Below are positions 7,685-16,355 of a stretch of DNA of 64,000 nt, piece after piece. Both the position numbers and the translations under genes were made by a program. Position 1 is the stretch's first letter, and every line of letters begins with the position of its first letter. The stretch is from Paraconexibacter antarcticus. Its GTDB lineage: Bacteria > Actinomycetota > Thermoleophilia > Solirubrobacterales > Solirubrobacteraceae. The notes beneath the pieces were generated by a model, which was not told the origin of the DNA, did not search any database, and was given only the letters and a program-made list of their open reading frames with translations. The stretch covers positions 868,001-932,000 of the forward strand of contig NZ_CP098502.1 in assembly GCF_024220175.1 (NCBI RefSeq). The letters are read 5' to 3'.

Positions 7685-8875
7685 TCAGCTGAGGTCCTCG
7701 TGCGACACGCCGAGGTAATGGGCGATCGCCTGCGAGCGGTTGACCGCCCCGAGCTTGCGCAGGATGTGCTTGACGTGGGACTTCACCGTTCCCTCGGTGA
7801 TGACGAGCTTCTCGGCGATGGCGCCGTTCTTCGCCCCCGCGACCATGAGCGTCAGGACCTCCGCCTCCCGCGGCGTCAGCTCCTCCATCTTCGAGCTCAT
7901 CGTCGTGAGCACGGAGACCGCGGTGCGGGTCACCGAGGAGCCGGTGCTCGGCTGCGACGCGAGCTCGATCTCCGACTCGCAGAGCTGCTGCATCGCCGTG
8001 TCGACCTCGGACATGAGGTCGCGGAGCTCCTCGCGCTGCGCCCGCACGCCCTCGAGGAGGACGGTGCGCTCGTAGATGTGGCCGAAGCCCTCGGCGAACG
8101 CCCACAGCACGTCGCGGTCGGCCTCGTCGCAGCGGCGGCCGGAGACCTGGTGGTCGGCGTGGAGGAAGCCGACGACGTTGCCGGCCGGCATGACCGGCGC
8201 GACGACGTAGGAGCCGGAGAGCCCGTCGCGGACGATCTGGTGGATCTCCGGGGCGTTGACGTCGTGCACGAGGCTCGGCCGGTGCTCGGTGAGGAGCGTC
8301 GTCTCGAGCACCATCTCGCCGAGCGGGATGCGGGTGTCGATCCAGCTGTCGAACCAGCCCGGCATCGCGTCCGTGAAGTGCCCGACCCAGGGGGACCACA
8401 CGTTGTCGTCGACCCGGGAGAGGAGCGCGCGCTCGAAGCCGCCGCTGCGGACGAGCGCCTTGCAGACGCGGTCGAGCAGGTCCGACGTGCTCGTGATCGC
8501 GCGGAGGCTCGCGAGGCCGGTCTCGACCGCGGCGATGCGGCGGGTCCTGCTCGCCATGTCGTGGTCGTGGAGCTCGAGCGCGAGCGTCTGCAGGTCGCAG
8601 ATGAGCTCGCACATGCCGGTCGTCGCCGCGCGCGCCGGGCGCTGCTCGCGCAGGCGCTCGATCGCGAGCCAGGTCAGCGAGGTGATGACCTCGTTCGCGC
8701 GGCCCGGATCGCTCGCGTCGAGCGGCTCGACCTCGAGGTCGGGGCCGATGAGCGTCCGTGCCTGCTGCACCGCCTCGTTGATCCGGACCGTGAGCTGGGC
8801 CCGCCGGCGGCGCCAGCGGACGGTCGGGGACGCGGCGGGGAAGGGGTGCTCGCGGGGGTCGTCGAGGACGCTCAT
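7685..8875 (-). CDS. GAF-domain LuxR-type transcriptional regulator (pair B, second gene)
   Basis: 396 residues. N-terminal helical region, GAF-like domain near 130-290 (GFERALLSRVDDNVW, GSYVVAPVMPAGNVVGFLHA, DVLWAFAEGFGHIYERTVLL), then a LuxR helix-turn-helix near 330-385 (LTPREAEVLTLMVAGAKN, EGTVKSHVKHILRKLGAVN). Its ATG directly follows the TAG of the upstream gene with no spacer (TAGATG), so translation is probably coupled by re-initiation. Same architecture as the pair at 3614-5868, with residues of the GAF core clearly conserved, so the two pairs look like a block duplication. Confidence 0.86.
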   Translation of the reverse strand: MSVLDDPREHPFPAASPTVRWRRRRAQLTVRINEAVQQARTLIGPDLEVEPLDASDPGRANEVITSLTWLAIERLREQRPARAATTGMCELICDLQTLALELHDHDMASRTRRIAAVETGLASLRAITSTSDLLDRVCKALVRSGGFERALLSRVDDNVWSPWVGHFTDAMPGWFDSWIDTRIPLGEMVLETTLLTEHRPSLVHDVNAPEIHQIVRDGLSGSYVVAPVMPAGNVVGFLHADHQVSGRRCDEADRDVLWAFAEGFGHIYERTVLLEGVRAQREELRDLMSEVDTAMQQLCESEIELASQPSTGSSVTRTAVSVLTTMSSKMEELTPREAEVLTLMVAGAKNGAIAEKLVITEGTVKSHVKHILRKLGAVNRSQAIAHYLGVSHEDLS

Positions 8876-10057
8876 CTACATCCGGCTCCGCATGACGATC
8901 TGCAGGTACTTGGACACGGCCTCGGCGCGGTTCGTCGCGCGGAGCTTGCGGCAGATGTTCTTCACGTGCGACTTCACGGTGCCCTCGGCGATGACGAGCT
9001 CGTCGGCGATCGTGCTGTTGCGGGCGCCGCTGATCATGAGGTTGAGGACCTCGCGTTCGCGGGCGGTGAGCAGGAGGTTGATGCGCGACTCGGTGGGTGC
9101 GAGCATGCCCGCCGCGCTCTGGGCGACGCTCTTGGCCTCGCGCTCCTGCCGGGCGAGCTTCACCTCCGCGTCGCACAGGCGGTCGAGGTTCTCCTCCGCC
9201 GTGCGGAAGGACGCCTTGACGCGGTCGCGCTGGGTGTCGAGCCGCTCGACGAGGACGAGCCGCTCGAAGATGAGGCCGAAGCCCTCGGCGAACGTCCACA
9301 GGTTGTCGCGGTCCAGGGTCGTGAGCTCGCGGCCGCTGCCGTAGCAGTCCGCGTGGAGGAAGCCGATGACCCGCCGGCCCTGGAGGACCGGGGTGGCGAC
9401 GTACGCCTTCGTGCCGGACGCCTGCATGAGCGGCTTGTGCGTGCGCTGGTTCTCCTGCGGGTCGGTGACGAGCGCGGGCGACGCGCGGCGGGCCAGCTCG
9501 GTCTCGAGCAGCATCGGGCTGAGCGGGATCTCGGCACCCTTCAGGAACGCCTCGGTCGCCGCCGTCACCTCCGGGTCCTGGCCCGCGGCGATGCAGATGA
9601 CCTCCGGCTTCCAGGTGGAGCCGTCGACGCGCGACAGCACGGCGCGGTCGAAGTCGCAGCAGTGACACAGCTCCTCGACCGCCTCCTGCAGGAGCTCCGC
9701 GACGGACTCGAGTCCGCGCAGGCGGGTGAGGCCGCCGTGGACGCGGGCGAGGACCTCGAAGCGCTGCGCGATGACGCGCTCGCGCAGGTCCTGCTGCAGG
9801 TCGGTGAGCTCGACGAGGACGTCGCAGAGCGAGGCGGCCTTCACCGGGGCGCGGGAGAGGGACTGGTCGCTCGTCAGCCGCGTGCGCAGCTGCCTGCAGA
9901 TGGCCTCGAGCTCCTCGGCGAGCTGCTCGGGGTACGCCGGGTTCGTGTCGAGGGTGTGCGAGTCGATGAGCTGCCGGGCCCGCGCAGCCATCTCCGCGGC
10001 GCGCTCCTCGAGCACGGCCAGCGACCGGTCCTGCGCAGCGTGCGTCGCTGCCGCCAT
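8876..10057 (-). CDS. GAF-domain LuxR-type transcriptional regulator (pair B, first gene)
   Basis: 393 residues. The start MAAATHAAQD is fixed by a purine-rich ribosome site just upstream (GGAGGAGGAGGTGGAG); longer in-frame starts lack this. A helical N-terminal region of about 120 residues precedes the GAF-like domain (CDFDRAVLSRVDGSTW, TKAYVATPVLQGRRVIGFLH, DNLWTFAEGFGLIFERLVLV), and a LuxR helix-turn-helix ends the protein (LTAREREVLNLMISGARN, EGTVKSHVKNICRKLRATN). It is divergent from the SCP2-type gene at 10210 across 152 bases, which is where it or its partner might bind. Confidence 0.87.
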   Translation of the reverse strand: MAAATHAAQDRSLAVLEERAAEMAARARQLIDSHTLDTNPAYPEQLAEELEAICRQLRTRLTSDQSLSRAPVKAASLCDVLVELTDLQQDLRERVIAQRFEVLARVHGGLTRLRGLESVAELLQEAVEELCHCCDFDRAVLSRVDGSTWKPEVICIAAGQDPEVTAATEAFLKGAEIPLSPMLLETELARRASPALVTDPQENQRTHKPLMQASGTKAYVATPVLQGRRVIGFLHADCYGSGRELTTLDRDNLWTFAEGFGLIFERLVLVERLDTQRDRVKASFRTAEENLDRLCDAEVKLARQEREAKSVAQSAAGMLAPTESRINLLLTAREREVLNLMISGARNSTIADELVIAEGTVKSHVKNICRKLRATNRAEAVSKYLQIVMRSRM

Positions 10058-10209
10058 CTCCACCTCCTCCTCCAGAAGGAACCTCACGGCGACACTACCC
10101 CGGTGTGGGCAGCGGCGACAGGTGTCCTTCCGACCGACTCCCCCTTCGGCCGACGAGGCTCTGGCCCAGGGGGCATGTTCGGGGGACGACGCAGCGGGAA
10201 CGTGGGGCC

Positions 10210-10617
10210 ATGGCCTACTTCCGCGATGCCGGCGAGCTCTACCACTACGTCGGCGGCGCATTCCGCGCGGCGGCCGAGCACCCGACCATCGGCCCGGATC
10301 TCGCGCGCGCGGGCTTCGTCCTGCAGCTGTTCTACAGCGACCCGGAGGCGTCGCTCACCGTGCGGCTCGAGGATCCGATCGTCGTCGTCGACGGTGGTGA
10401 CGCCCTCGATGCGGATGTCGTGGTGCGGATGCCGGCGGACGTCGCGGACCGCTACTGGCGGGGCGAGTACAACCTGGCGGTCGGCCTCTCGCGCGGGAAG
10501 GTCAAGGCGCGCGGCCCGGTCGACCGCCTGCTCGACCTCATCCCGATGACGAAGCCGCTGTTCCCGATGTACCGGACGATGGTCGCATTGAAGGACGCCC
10601 CCGCAGGCGTGCAGTGA
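10210..10617 (+). CDS. SCP2-like lipid carrier protein, divergent copy
   Basis: 135 residues starting MAYFRDAGELYHYVGG. It has the SCP2-type order (a helix with FVLQLFYSDPEASLTVRL, a strand DADVVVRMPADVADRYWRGE, then SRGKVKARGPVDRLLDLIPM), but the PVRKFLRV signature of the other three copies is changed to PVDRLLDL, so it is the most diverged of the set. Cytoplasmic by sequence. Divergent from regulator pair B and converging with the next SCP2-type gene only 8 bases away. Confidence 0.68.
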   Translation: MAYFRDAGELYHYVGGAFRAAAEHPTIGPDLARAGFVLQLFYSDPEASLTVRLEDPIVVVDGGDALDADVVVRMPADVADRYWRGEYNLAVGLSRGKVKARGPVDRLLDLIPMTKPLFPMYRTMVALKDAPAGVQ

Positions 10618-10625
10618 CGGCCGGC

Positions 10626-11060
10626 TCAACGGCCTTCGGTGGTCGCCGCGTCCGTCATCGCCGCGCGCAGCACGGGGAGGACCCGGAGGAACTTGCGGAC
10701 GGGACCCTGGAAGGCGATCTCGCCGGAGAGGATCCGCAGCGGGAGGGCCACGCCGTCACACATCACGGCCTGGAGGCTCTCCGTCGTCAGCGTCAGCACG
10801 ACGTCGGGGCGACGCCCGGGCGGGTCGAGCGTCACGTGCACGGGGTCCTCGTCGAGGATGAGGAAGATCGGCTGCACCGCGCGGTCCGTGCAGTCGAGCC
10901 GGAGCAGGACGCCGGCCTGCCGGACCTTCGCGGCGACCTCCTCGCGGGCGAAGACACCGTCGAGGGCGGCGACGGTGTCGGCGATCCGCGCGGCGGGGGT
11001 CGACTCGGCGACGTCGGCCCCGGGGAACGGGCGCAGAGGACGGGCAGCGCTTCGCGGCAT
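10626..11060 (-). CDS. SCP2-like lipid carrier protein
   Basis: 144 residues. The start MPRSAARP is preceded by a purine-rich site (GAGAGGAG). An N-terminal helix (ADTVAALDGVFAREEVAAKV) leads into the carrier-type fold with LDEDPVHVTLDPPGRRPDVV, LPLRILSGEIAFQG and GPVRKFLRVLPVLRA, the last shared almost exactly with the copies at 3161 and 5962. It is divergent from the ABCG-type transporter (158 bases between starts), so the carrier and the transporter may share a control region. Confidence 0.7.
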   Translation of the reverse strand: MPRSAARPLRPFPGADVAESTPAARIADTVAALDGVFAREEVAAKVRQAGVLLRLDCTDRAVQPIFLILDEDPVHVTLDPPGRRPDVVLTLTTESLQAVMCDGVALPLRILSGEIAFQGPVRKFLRVLPVLRAAMTDAATTEGR

Positions 11061-11217
11061 GGTGGGGACTCCTCTCTCTCTCGACCCGACTGGTGCCGCG
11101 GCGGCGCCTCCCGTCACCGCTTGCAACCAGGAGCACAAGGAACATATTCCCAAAGCGCCACGAAAGTCATACCCACAAGGGATGATTGGGGAGCACCCTA
11201 TGAGGGAGGCTGACACC

Positions 11218-12879
11218 ATGTCAGTGAGCGGTCTGCCGATCCCCGACCAGTCGGATCGCCTCGGATCTCCCCCCACCGCGACGCTGCTCGTCGCCGAGGG
11301 GGTGAGTGTCCGCGCGGGCGAGCAGACGCTCGTCCAGCCGACCTCGCTGACGCTCGCGGCGGGGGAGCTCGTCGCGGTCATCGGGCCGAGCGGGGCGGGG
11401 AAGACGTCCCTCCTGCGGGCACTCGCCGGCACCCTGCCCCTCGCGGCCGGCCGGGTGCAGACCGCGGGCGGCGCTGCAGGGGCGGTCGGCTTCGTGCCGG
11501 CCGACGACCTGCTCCACGACGAGCTGACCGTCTTCGAGGAGCTGCTGTTCGCCGCCCGGCTGCGCGCCCCGGCGGGCGGCGACGGCGGCGACGTCCTCGC
11601 GCGGGTGCACGAGGTCATCGACGACCTGCGGCTCACGGGCCTGGAGGAGGCCCGGGTCGCGACGCTCTCCAAGGGCCAGCGCCGCCGGACCTCGTGCGGG
11701 GTGGAGCTCGTCGGGCGGCCGGGCGTCCTGCTCCTCGACGAGCCGGCCGCCGGGCTGGACCCCGGGCTCGAGCGGCGCCTGATGATCATGCTCCGGCGCC
11801 TCGCCGACGAGGGCCGCGGGGTGCTCGTCGCGACGCATTCGACCGCGAGCCTGCACCGCTGCGACACCGTCGTCGCCGTCTCGCCGGGCGGCATCGTGCG
11901 CTACGCGGGGCCGCCGGACGGGATGGTCGCCGCGCTCGGCGTCGAGGACCTCGAGGAGGTCTACGACGCGCTCACCGACGACACGCGCCCGGCCGGGCGT
12001 CCCGCCGGCGGGACGCCCGGCGCCGCGGCCCGCCCCGTCCTCACGCCGGCCGGTGGGGGCGGCGGAAGCGGGCGCATGGCCCCGGCCCCGGGCCAGCTCC
12101 CGGCGCTGCTCGCGCGCGAGGCGATCTGCCACCTGCGCGACCGACGCTCGCTCGCGATCCTCCTCGGGCAGGCGCCGGTCATCGGGATCGCGATGGCGGT
12201 CGTGCTGCCGCGCGGCGTCCTCGGCGACCAGACCTTCGGCCCGTTCTACGGCGTGCTCTTCGCGTTCATGCTCCTCACCGCGAGCATCTGGCTCGGGGTC
12301 ATCGCCGCCTGCCGGCAGGTCGTCTCGCAGCGGGCGATCATCGAGCGCGAGCTCGCCGTCGGGGTCCGGCCGGGCGGCTACCTCGTCGCGAAGGCGCTTG
12401 CCCTCATGCCGGTCGTCGCGCTGCAGACGCTGCTGCTGGCGGGCGCGGCGATGGCGCTGCAGCCCGTGCCCCAGGGCGCGCCGCTCATCGTCGGCTTCTG
12501 CATCGTCACCGGGTGGTCGGCCGCGGCGATGGGCCTGTGGCTCTCGGCCGCCGCCCGCACCCCCGACCAGGCGACGACGTCGGTCCCGCTGCTGCTCATC
12601 CCGCAGCTCCTCTTCGCCGGCGCGCTCATCCCGATCGACAAGATGATCCCGCCGCTGAAGGTCCTCACCGACGCGGTGCTCGGGCGCTGGGCGCTCGCGG
12701 CGATCGGCGGGGCGATGGGCCTCGACGAGCGGCTCGGGTCGAACCTCGGAGCGGTGACCGGATTGCAGTCCGGCTTCTTCGGCGAGAAGCCGCTCGTCGC
12801 GCTCGCCGCGATGGCGGCCATCGGGGCCGCCTTCCTCGCCCTGGGCGTGCGGGCGCTCGGACGTGAGAACCGCCCCTGA
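11218..12879 (+). CDS. ABCG-type ABC transporter, fused ATPase and membrane domain
   Basis: 553 residues from the third of three in-frame ATGs (11182, 11200, 11218); GGGAGG at good spacing supports 11218, though 11200 is also preceded by GGGGAG. ATPase domain residues 20-240: Walker A GPSGAGKTS (about 58), signature LSKGQRRRTS with K in place of the second G, Walker B GVLLLDEPAAGLD, and switch His in VLVATHS. A Gly/Pro linker joins an ABC2-type membrane domain with about six helices (300-550). ATPase-first half-transporters of this type (ABCG/White) move lipids, sterols or drugs, usually outward, and work as dimers. The setting beside SCP2-type carriers suggests lipid cargo. Confidence 0.85.
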   Translation: MSVSGLPIPDQSDRLGSPPTATLLVAEGVSVRAGEQTLVQPTSLTLAAGELVAVIGPSGAGKTSLLRALAGTLPLAAGRVQTAGGAAGAVGFVPADDLLHDELTVFEELLFAARLRAPAGGDGGDVLARVHEVIDDLRLTGLEEARVATLSKGQRRRTSCGVELVGRPGVLLLDEPAAGLDPGLERRLMIMLRRLADEGRGVLVATHSTASLHRCDTVVAVSPGGIVRYAGPPDGMVAALGVEDLEEVYDALTDDTRPAGRPAGGTPGAAARPVLTPAGGGGGSGRMAPAPGQLPALLAREAICHLRDRRSLAILLGQAPVIGIAMAVVLPRGVLGDQTFGPFYGVLFAFMLLTASIWLGVIAACRQVVSQRAIIERELAVGVRPGGYLVAKALALMPVVALQTLLLAGAAMALQPVPQGAPLIVGFCIVTGWSAAAMGLWLSAAARTPDQATTSVPLLLIPQLLFAGALIPIDKMIPPLKVLTDAVLGRWALAAIGGAMGLDERLGSNLGAVTGLQSGFFGEKPLVALAAMAAIGAAFLALGVRALGRENRP

Positions 12880-12963
12880 GCAGCGAAGTCGCCTCCAACG
12901 GATCGCGCATATCACCCCCTGGGGGGACTCGCTCGGGGGTCAGGGGGCACGAGGATCGCCGGT

Positions 12964-15060
12964 ATGGGTACGAGGCGTGGGGGCAGGAAGCTCGCGGGAG
13001 TTGGCGCGGCGGCGGCACTGGCCGGGATCGGGATGGGGGCGACCGCGGGCGCGGCCGCGGCGAACCCCGTCACGGTCGTGGTGACGCTGCCGGGCGGCAA
13101 GCAGGTGACCGTCACCGCGAACCTGCCGTCCGGCACGCCGCTGGACCAGGTGCAGCTCCCGGGCATCACGCTGCCGATCGCGCGCGTCGAGCTGATCAAC
13201 TCAGATCCGGCGGCGAAGGCGCCCGCGGCGACGCCGGCCGCGCGTGCGCCGGCCGCGGTGAAGGCGAAGCACAAGCACGCCCGCAAGCACCGCGCGAAGC
13301 ACGCCGGCAAGAGCGCGGCGGCACCGATCACCGCGCCCGCCGCGTCGTCGACCACCGCGCCCCGCGACCACCCGTCGGCCAAGCCGGGCCCGAAGCTCAG
13401 CGTCCCCGCGCCGTCGAACCCGACGTTCTCCTACGCGCTGCCCGGGCCCGCCCCGATCGGCGTGCCGTCGTTCTTCATCGACAAGTTCCGGATCCCGCCG
13501 TTCCTGCTGCCGATCTACCAGGCGGCCGGCACCGAGTACGGCGTGCGCTGGGAGGTCCTCGCGGCGATCAACGAGATCGAGACGGACTACGGGCGCAACC
13601 TCGACGTGTCGAGCGCCGGCGCGCTCGGGTGGATGCAGTTCATCCCCGAGACGTGGAAGCGCTACGGCGTCGACGCGAACCGCGACGGCAAGAAGGACCC
13701 GTACAACCCGGTCGACGCGATCTTCGCGGCGGCGCGCTACCTCAAGGCGGCGGGCGGCGACAAGGACATCCGCAAGGCGATCTTCGCCTACAACCACGCC
13801 GGCTGGTACGTCGACTCCGTGCTCATGCGGGCGCGGCTCATCTCGGGCATCCCGTCGGCGCTCGTCGAGTCGCTCACCGGTCTGACCGAGGGGCGCTTCC
13901 CGGTCGACGCGCCGACGCGCTACGCCCGCTCGGGCCCGACCGCGCACCTCTTCGCGCAGGCGGGGTCCCGCGTCGTCGCGGTGCAGGACGGCAAGGTCGT
14001 CCGCATCGGCCACACCCACCGCCTCGGCCGCTTCGTCCAGCTTCGCGACAACTCGGGCAACGTCTACACGTACGGGGACCTCGGCTCGGTGGCGCGGTCC
14101 TACCGCGCCGCGCCGACGTCCCCGGGCCCCGTCGCGACCGTCGGGAAGATCCGCCTCTTCGCGAACCCGGACCGGCCGGCGGTGCGGCGGCAGCTGCGCG
14201 GCGTCCCCGTCCGGCGGCTGAAGGTCGGCTCGCTCATCAAGGCCGGCACGACGGTCGGCGAGGTCGGGCCCGCGACCCGACGCGTCGCGTCGCACCTCGC
14301 CTTCGAGATCCGGCCCGCCGGCGTCGGCGCCCCGCGGATCGACCCGAAGCCGATCCTCGACGGCTGGCAGCTGCTCGAGACGACGGCCGTCTACCGCGCG
14401 CTCGGGCAGAACCCGCTCACGGCGTCCCGCACCGAGACGATCGGCCAGATCCTGCTCCAGAGCAAGACGACGCTCATGCGCGAGGTGCTCGCCAACCCGC
14501 GGATCGACATCTACGCCTGCGGCCGCCGCGACATCAGGGCGGGCATCATCGACCGGCGCGTCCTCGCGACGCTCGAGTTCCTCGCTGCCTCCGGGATGCG
14601 ACCGACGGTCAGCGCGCTGCGCTGCGGCCACGGCTACCTGACGAGCAGCGGCAACGTCTCCGACCACTCGTCCGGCAACGCCGTCGACATCGCGAAGATC
14701 AACGGCATCCCGATCCTCGGGCACCAGGGCGAGGGGTCGATCACCGACCTCGCGGTCCGGCGGCTGCTGACGCTGCAGGGCGCGATGCGCCCGTCGCAGA
14801 TCATCACGCTCATGACCTACGACGGCGCCTCGAACACGCTCGCGCTGCCCGACCACAACGACCACATCCACGTCGGCTTCACGCCGCAGCAGTCGAGCGC
14901 CTTCCGCTACGACGCGGTCCTGAAGCCCGAGCAGTGGACGCGGTTCATCGCCCGCCTCGGCCAGATCCAGAACCCGACGATCGACACGCCCAGCGGCGGT
15001 GTCGTCCTGCGCCCGGTGGGCGCCGGCGTCGCGCCCGGCACGACGCCGGGCGGCGACTGA
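12964..15060 (+). CDS. Secreted cell-wall hydrolase: SLT, degenerate M23 and M15-like domains
   Basis: 698 residues. Signal peptide 1-35; a small domain (VTVVVTLPGGKQVTVTANLP); a Lys/Ala-rich linker (about 80-140). A lytic transglycosylase domain (about 175-290) has the catalytic Glu region AAINEIETDYGRN and ALGWMQFIPETWKRYG, and cuts glycan strands. A LytM/M23-like fold follows (about 320-450), but its metal ligands look lost: HLAFEIRP where HLHFE is usual and YTYGDL where YxHL is usual. The C-terminal part (about 510-645) looks like an M15 D,D-peptidase, with DHSSGNAVDI (His and Asp zinc ligands) and DHIHVGF. It probably remodels the wall outside the membrane. It follows the ABC transporter by 84 bases. 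Confidence 0.85.
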   Translation: MGTRRGGRKLAGVGAAAALAGIGMGATAGAAAANPVTVVVTLPGGKQVTVTANLPSGTPLDQVQLPGITLPIARVELINSDPAAKAPAATPAARAPAAVKAKHKHARKHRAKHAGKSAAAPITAPAASSTTAPRDHPSAKPGPKLSVPAPSNPTFSYALPGPAPIGVPSFFIDKFRIPPFLLPIYQAAGTEYGVRWEVLAAINEIETDYGRNLDVSSAGALGWMQFIPETWKRYGVDANRDGKKDPYNPVDAIFAAARYLKAAGGDKDIRKAIFAYNHAGWYVDSVLMRARLISGIPSALVESLTGLTEGRFPVDAPTRYARSGPTAHLFAQAGSRVVAVQDGKVVRIGHTHRLGRFVQLRDNSGNVYTYGDLGSVARSYRAAPTSPGPVATVGKIRLFANPDRPAVRRQLRGVPVRRLKVGSLIKAGTTVGEVGPATRRVASHLAFEIRPAGVGAPRIDPKPILDGWQLLETTAVYRALGQNPLTASRTETIGQILLQSKTTLMREVLANPRIDIYACGRRDIRAGIIDRRVLATLEFLAASGMRPTVSALRCGHGYLTSSGNVSDHSSGNAVDIAKINGIPILGHQGEGSITDLAVRRLLTLQGAMRPSQIITLMTYDGASNTLALPDHNDHIHVGFTPQQSSAFRYDAVLKPEQWTRFIARLGQIQNPTIDTPSGGVVLRPVGAGVAPGTTPGGD

Positions 15061-15151
15061 CGCGCCCGTCCCGCCCTCGGTGGCGGCCGGGGGCGTGCGG
15101 GGTGTGCGGGGCGTCGGGGGCGCGCGAGCGTAGGGCGGTAGCGTCCGCGGC

Positions 15152-16066
15152 GTGCAACCGCGCCTCCCCGACGGCTTCCGCGCCGGCCACTGGACCCACC
15201 CGCGCGGCCACACCGGCTGCACGGTCGTCCTCGCCCCCGACGGCGCGACCGCCGGCGTCGAGGTCCGCGGCGGCGGGCCGGGGACGCGCGAGACCGACGT
15301 CCTCTCCCCGGCGAGCGCGGCCCGTCACGTCCACGGCCTGCTGCTCACCGGCGGCAGCGCGTTCGGGCTGGCCGCCGCGGACGGCGTGGTGGGCTGGCTC
15401 GCTGAGCACGACCAGGGCCACCTGACCCGCTCGGGGATCCGGGTGCCGCTCGTCCCCGCGGCGGTCGTCTTCGACGGTGGCGCCCTGGACCCGGACGGCC
15501 GGCCGGACGCCGCGGCCGGCCGGGCGGCCTGCGAGGCGGCGAGCACCGAGGTCCCCGCGCGCGGGCGCGCGGGAGCGGGCGCGGGCGTCGCGGCCGGGAA
15601 GCTCCTCGGCCCCGAGGGCTGGACGTACACCGGCTTCGGCGCGGCGAGCGACACGACCGCCGGCGCGCTCGTCACCGCGCTCGCGGTCGTGAACCCGGTC
15701 GGCGAGGTCGTCGACGCCGACGGGACGATCCTCGCGGGCGCCCGCGGGCCCGACGGCACGATGCACCGCACCGCCGACCTCATCCGCGACGGGCACGGAT
15801 TCGCGGACCCGCCCAGCGGCCGCGAGGCGACCGTCCTCGTCACGCTCCTCACCGATGCGATCCTCGATCGCACCGGCGCCTGGCTGCTCGCCCGGGCGGC
15901 GACGGCCGGCGTCGCCCGCGCCGTCGACCCGGTCGCCACGCCCTACGACGGCGACGTGACCTTCGCGCTCGCGTCCGGCCGGGTGGAGGCGGACGCCTTC
16001 GCGCTCCAGGTCAGCGCGGCGGAGGCGACGGCGGCGGCGATCCGGGACGCCGCGCGCCCGCACTGA
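15152..16066 (+). CDS. P1-family (DmpA-like) peptidase/amidase
   Basis: 304 residues from a GTG. It shows the features of P1 peptidases: HTGCTVVLAPDGATAGVEVRGG split across the first strands, LLLTGGSAFGLAAADGVVGW, RAGAGAGVAAGKLLG, and a segment (ASDTTAGALVTALAVVNPVG) where family members self-cleave to expose an N-terminal Ser/Thr nucleophile. Members act as D-/beta-aminopeptidases or related amidases in the cytoplasm. The likely nucleophile is a Thr of SDTTAGA; this is by analogy. Ordinary full length. It converges on two membrane protein genes. Confidence 0.82.
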   Translation: MQPRLPDGFRAGHWTHPRGHTGCTVVLAPDGATAGVEVRGGGPGTRETDVLSPASAARHVHGLLLTGGSAFGLAAADGVVGWLAEHDQGHLTRSGIRVPLVPAAVVFDGGALDPDGRPDAAAGRAACEAASTEVPARGRAGAGAGVAAGKLLGPEGWTYTGFGAASDTTAGALVTALAVVNPVGEVVDADGTILAGARGPDGTMHRTADLIRDGHGFADPPSGREATVLVTLLTDAILDRTGAWLLARAATAGVARAVDPVATPYDGDVTFALASGRVEADAFALQVSAAEATAAAIRDAARPH

Positions 16067-16083
16067 CCGCACCGCCGACGGGC

Positions 16084-16128
16084 GGCGTGCGGTCTCGTGG
16101 GGCATATGCCCCCACGTGGCCGCACGCC
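16084..16128. terminator. Two-part hairpin between convergent genes
   Basis: Outer arms GGCGTGCGG / CCGCACGCC enclose inner arms CGTGGGG / CCCCACG around CATATG. It sits in the 82-base gap between converging genes, so it is a likely bidirectional terminator. Its left arm shares the 14-mer GGCGGCGTGCGGTC with the hairpin at 35047-35090. Confidence 0.5.
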
Positions 16129-16148
16129 GACCGGGGGAGCGGTGGGGC

Positions 16149-16355
16149 TCAGCGCCGGGCCGGCAGCGTCCGCAGGACCGCCGCGACGAGGATCGCGACG
16201 ACCACGACGGGAAGCAGGACCGGGCCGAGGTCGTGCCAGGCGGACGGGCTCGCCCGGCGCAGCAGCGCGGCCCCGGCGACGAGCGCGGCGACCGCGAGCG
16301 GGACGAGCCACGTCTCCCCGAGGACGAGCTTGCGGAGGGTGCGCAGGAGGGTCAT
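16149..16355 (-). CDS. Small two-helix membrane protein
   Basis: 68 residues: a short basic N terminus, one hydrophobic segment near 17-32 (WLVPLAVAALVAGAALL), a second near 44-62 (GPVLLPVVVVAILVAAVL) and an LPARR end. The ATG overlaps the stop of the upstream membrane protein gene (ATGA), so they are coupled and possibly form a complex. No family recognised. Confidence 0.65.
   Translation of the reverse strand: MTLLRTLRKLVLGETWLVPLAVAALVAGAALLRRASPSAWHDLGPVLLPVVVVAILVAAVLRTLPARR

Noticed and set aside
7598-10549. A 983-residue open frame on the plus strand across pair B and others like it (for example 58022-61846 minus)
   Set aside because: Shadow frames of GC-rich genes: compositions are Arg/Ala/Gly/Pro-rich with no motifs, and lie opposite clear genes.
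11121-11150. TTGCAA-N18-TATTCC as a promoter for the ABCG gene
   Set aside because: The hexamers are weak and spacing is long; the AT-rich patch is notable but not enough.
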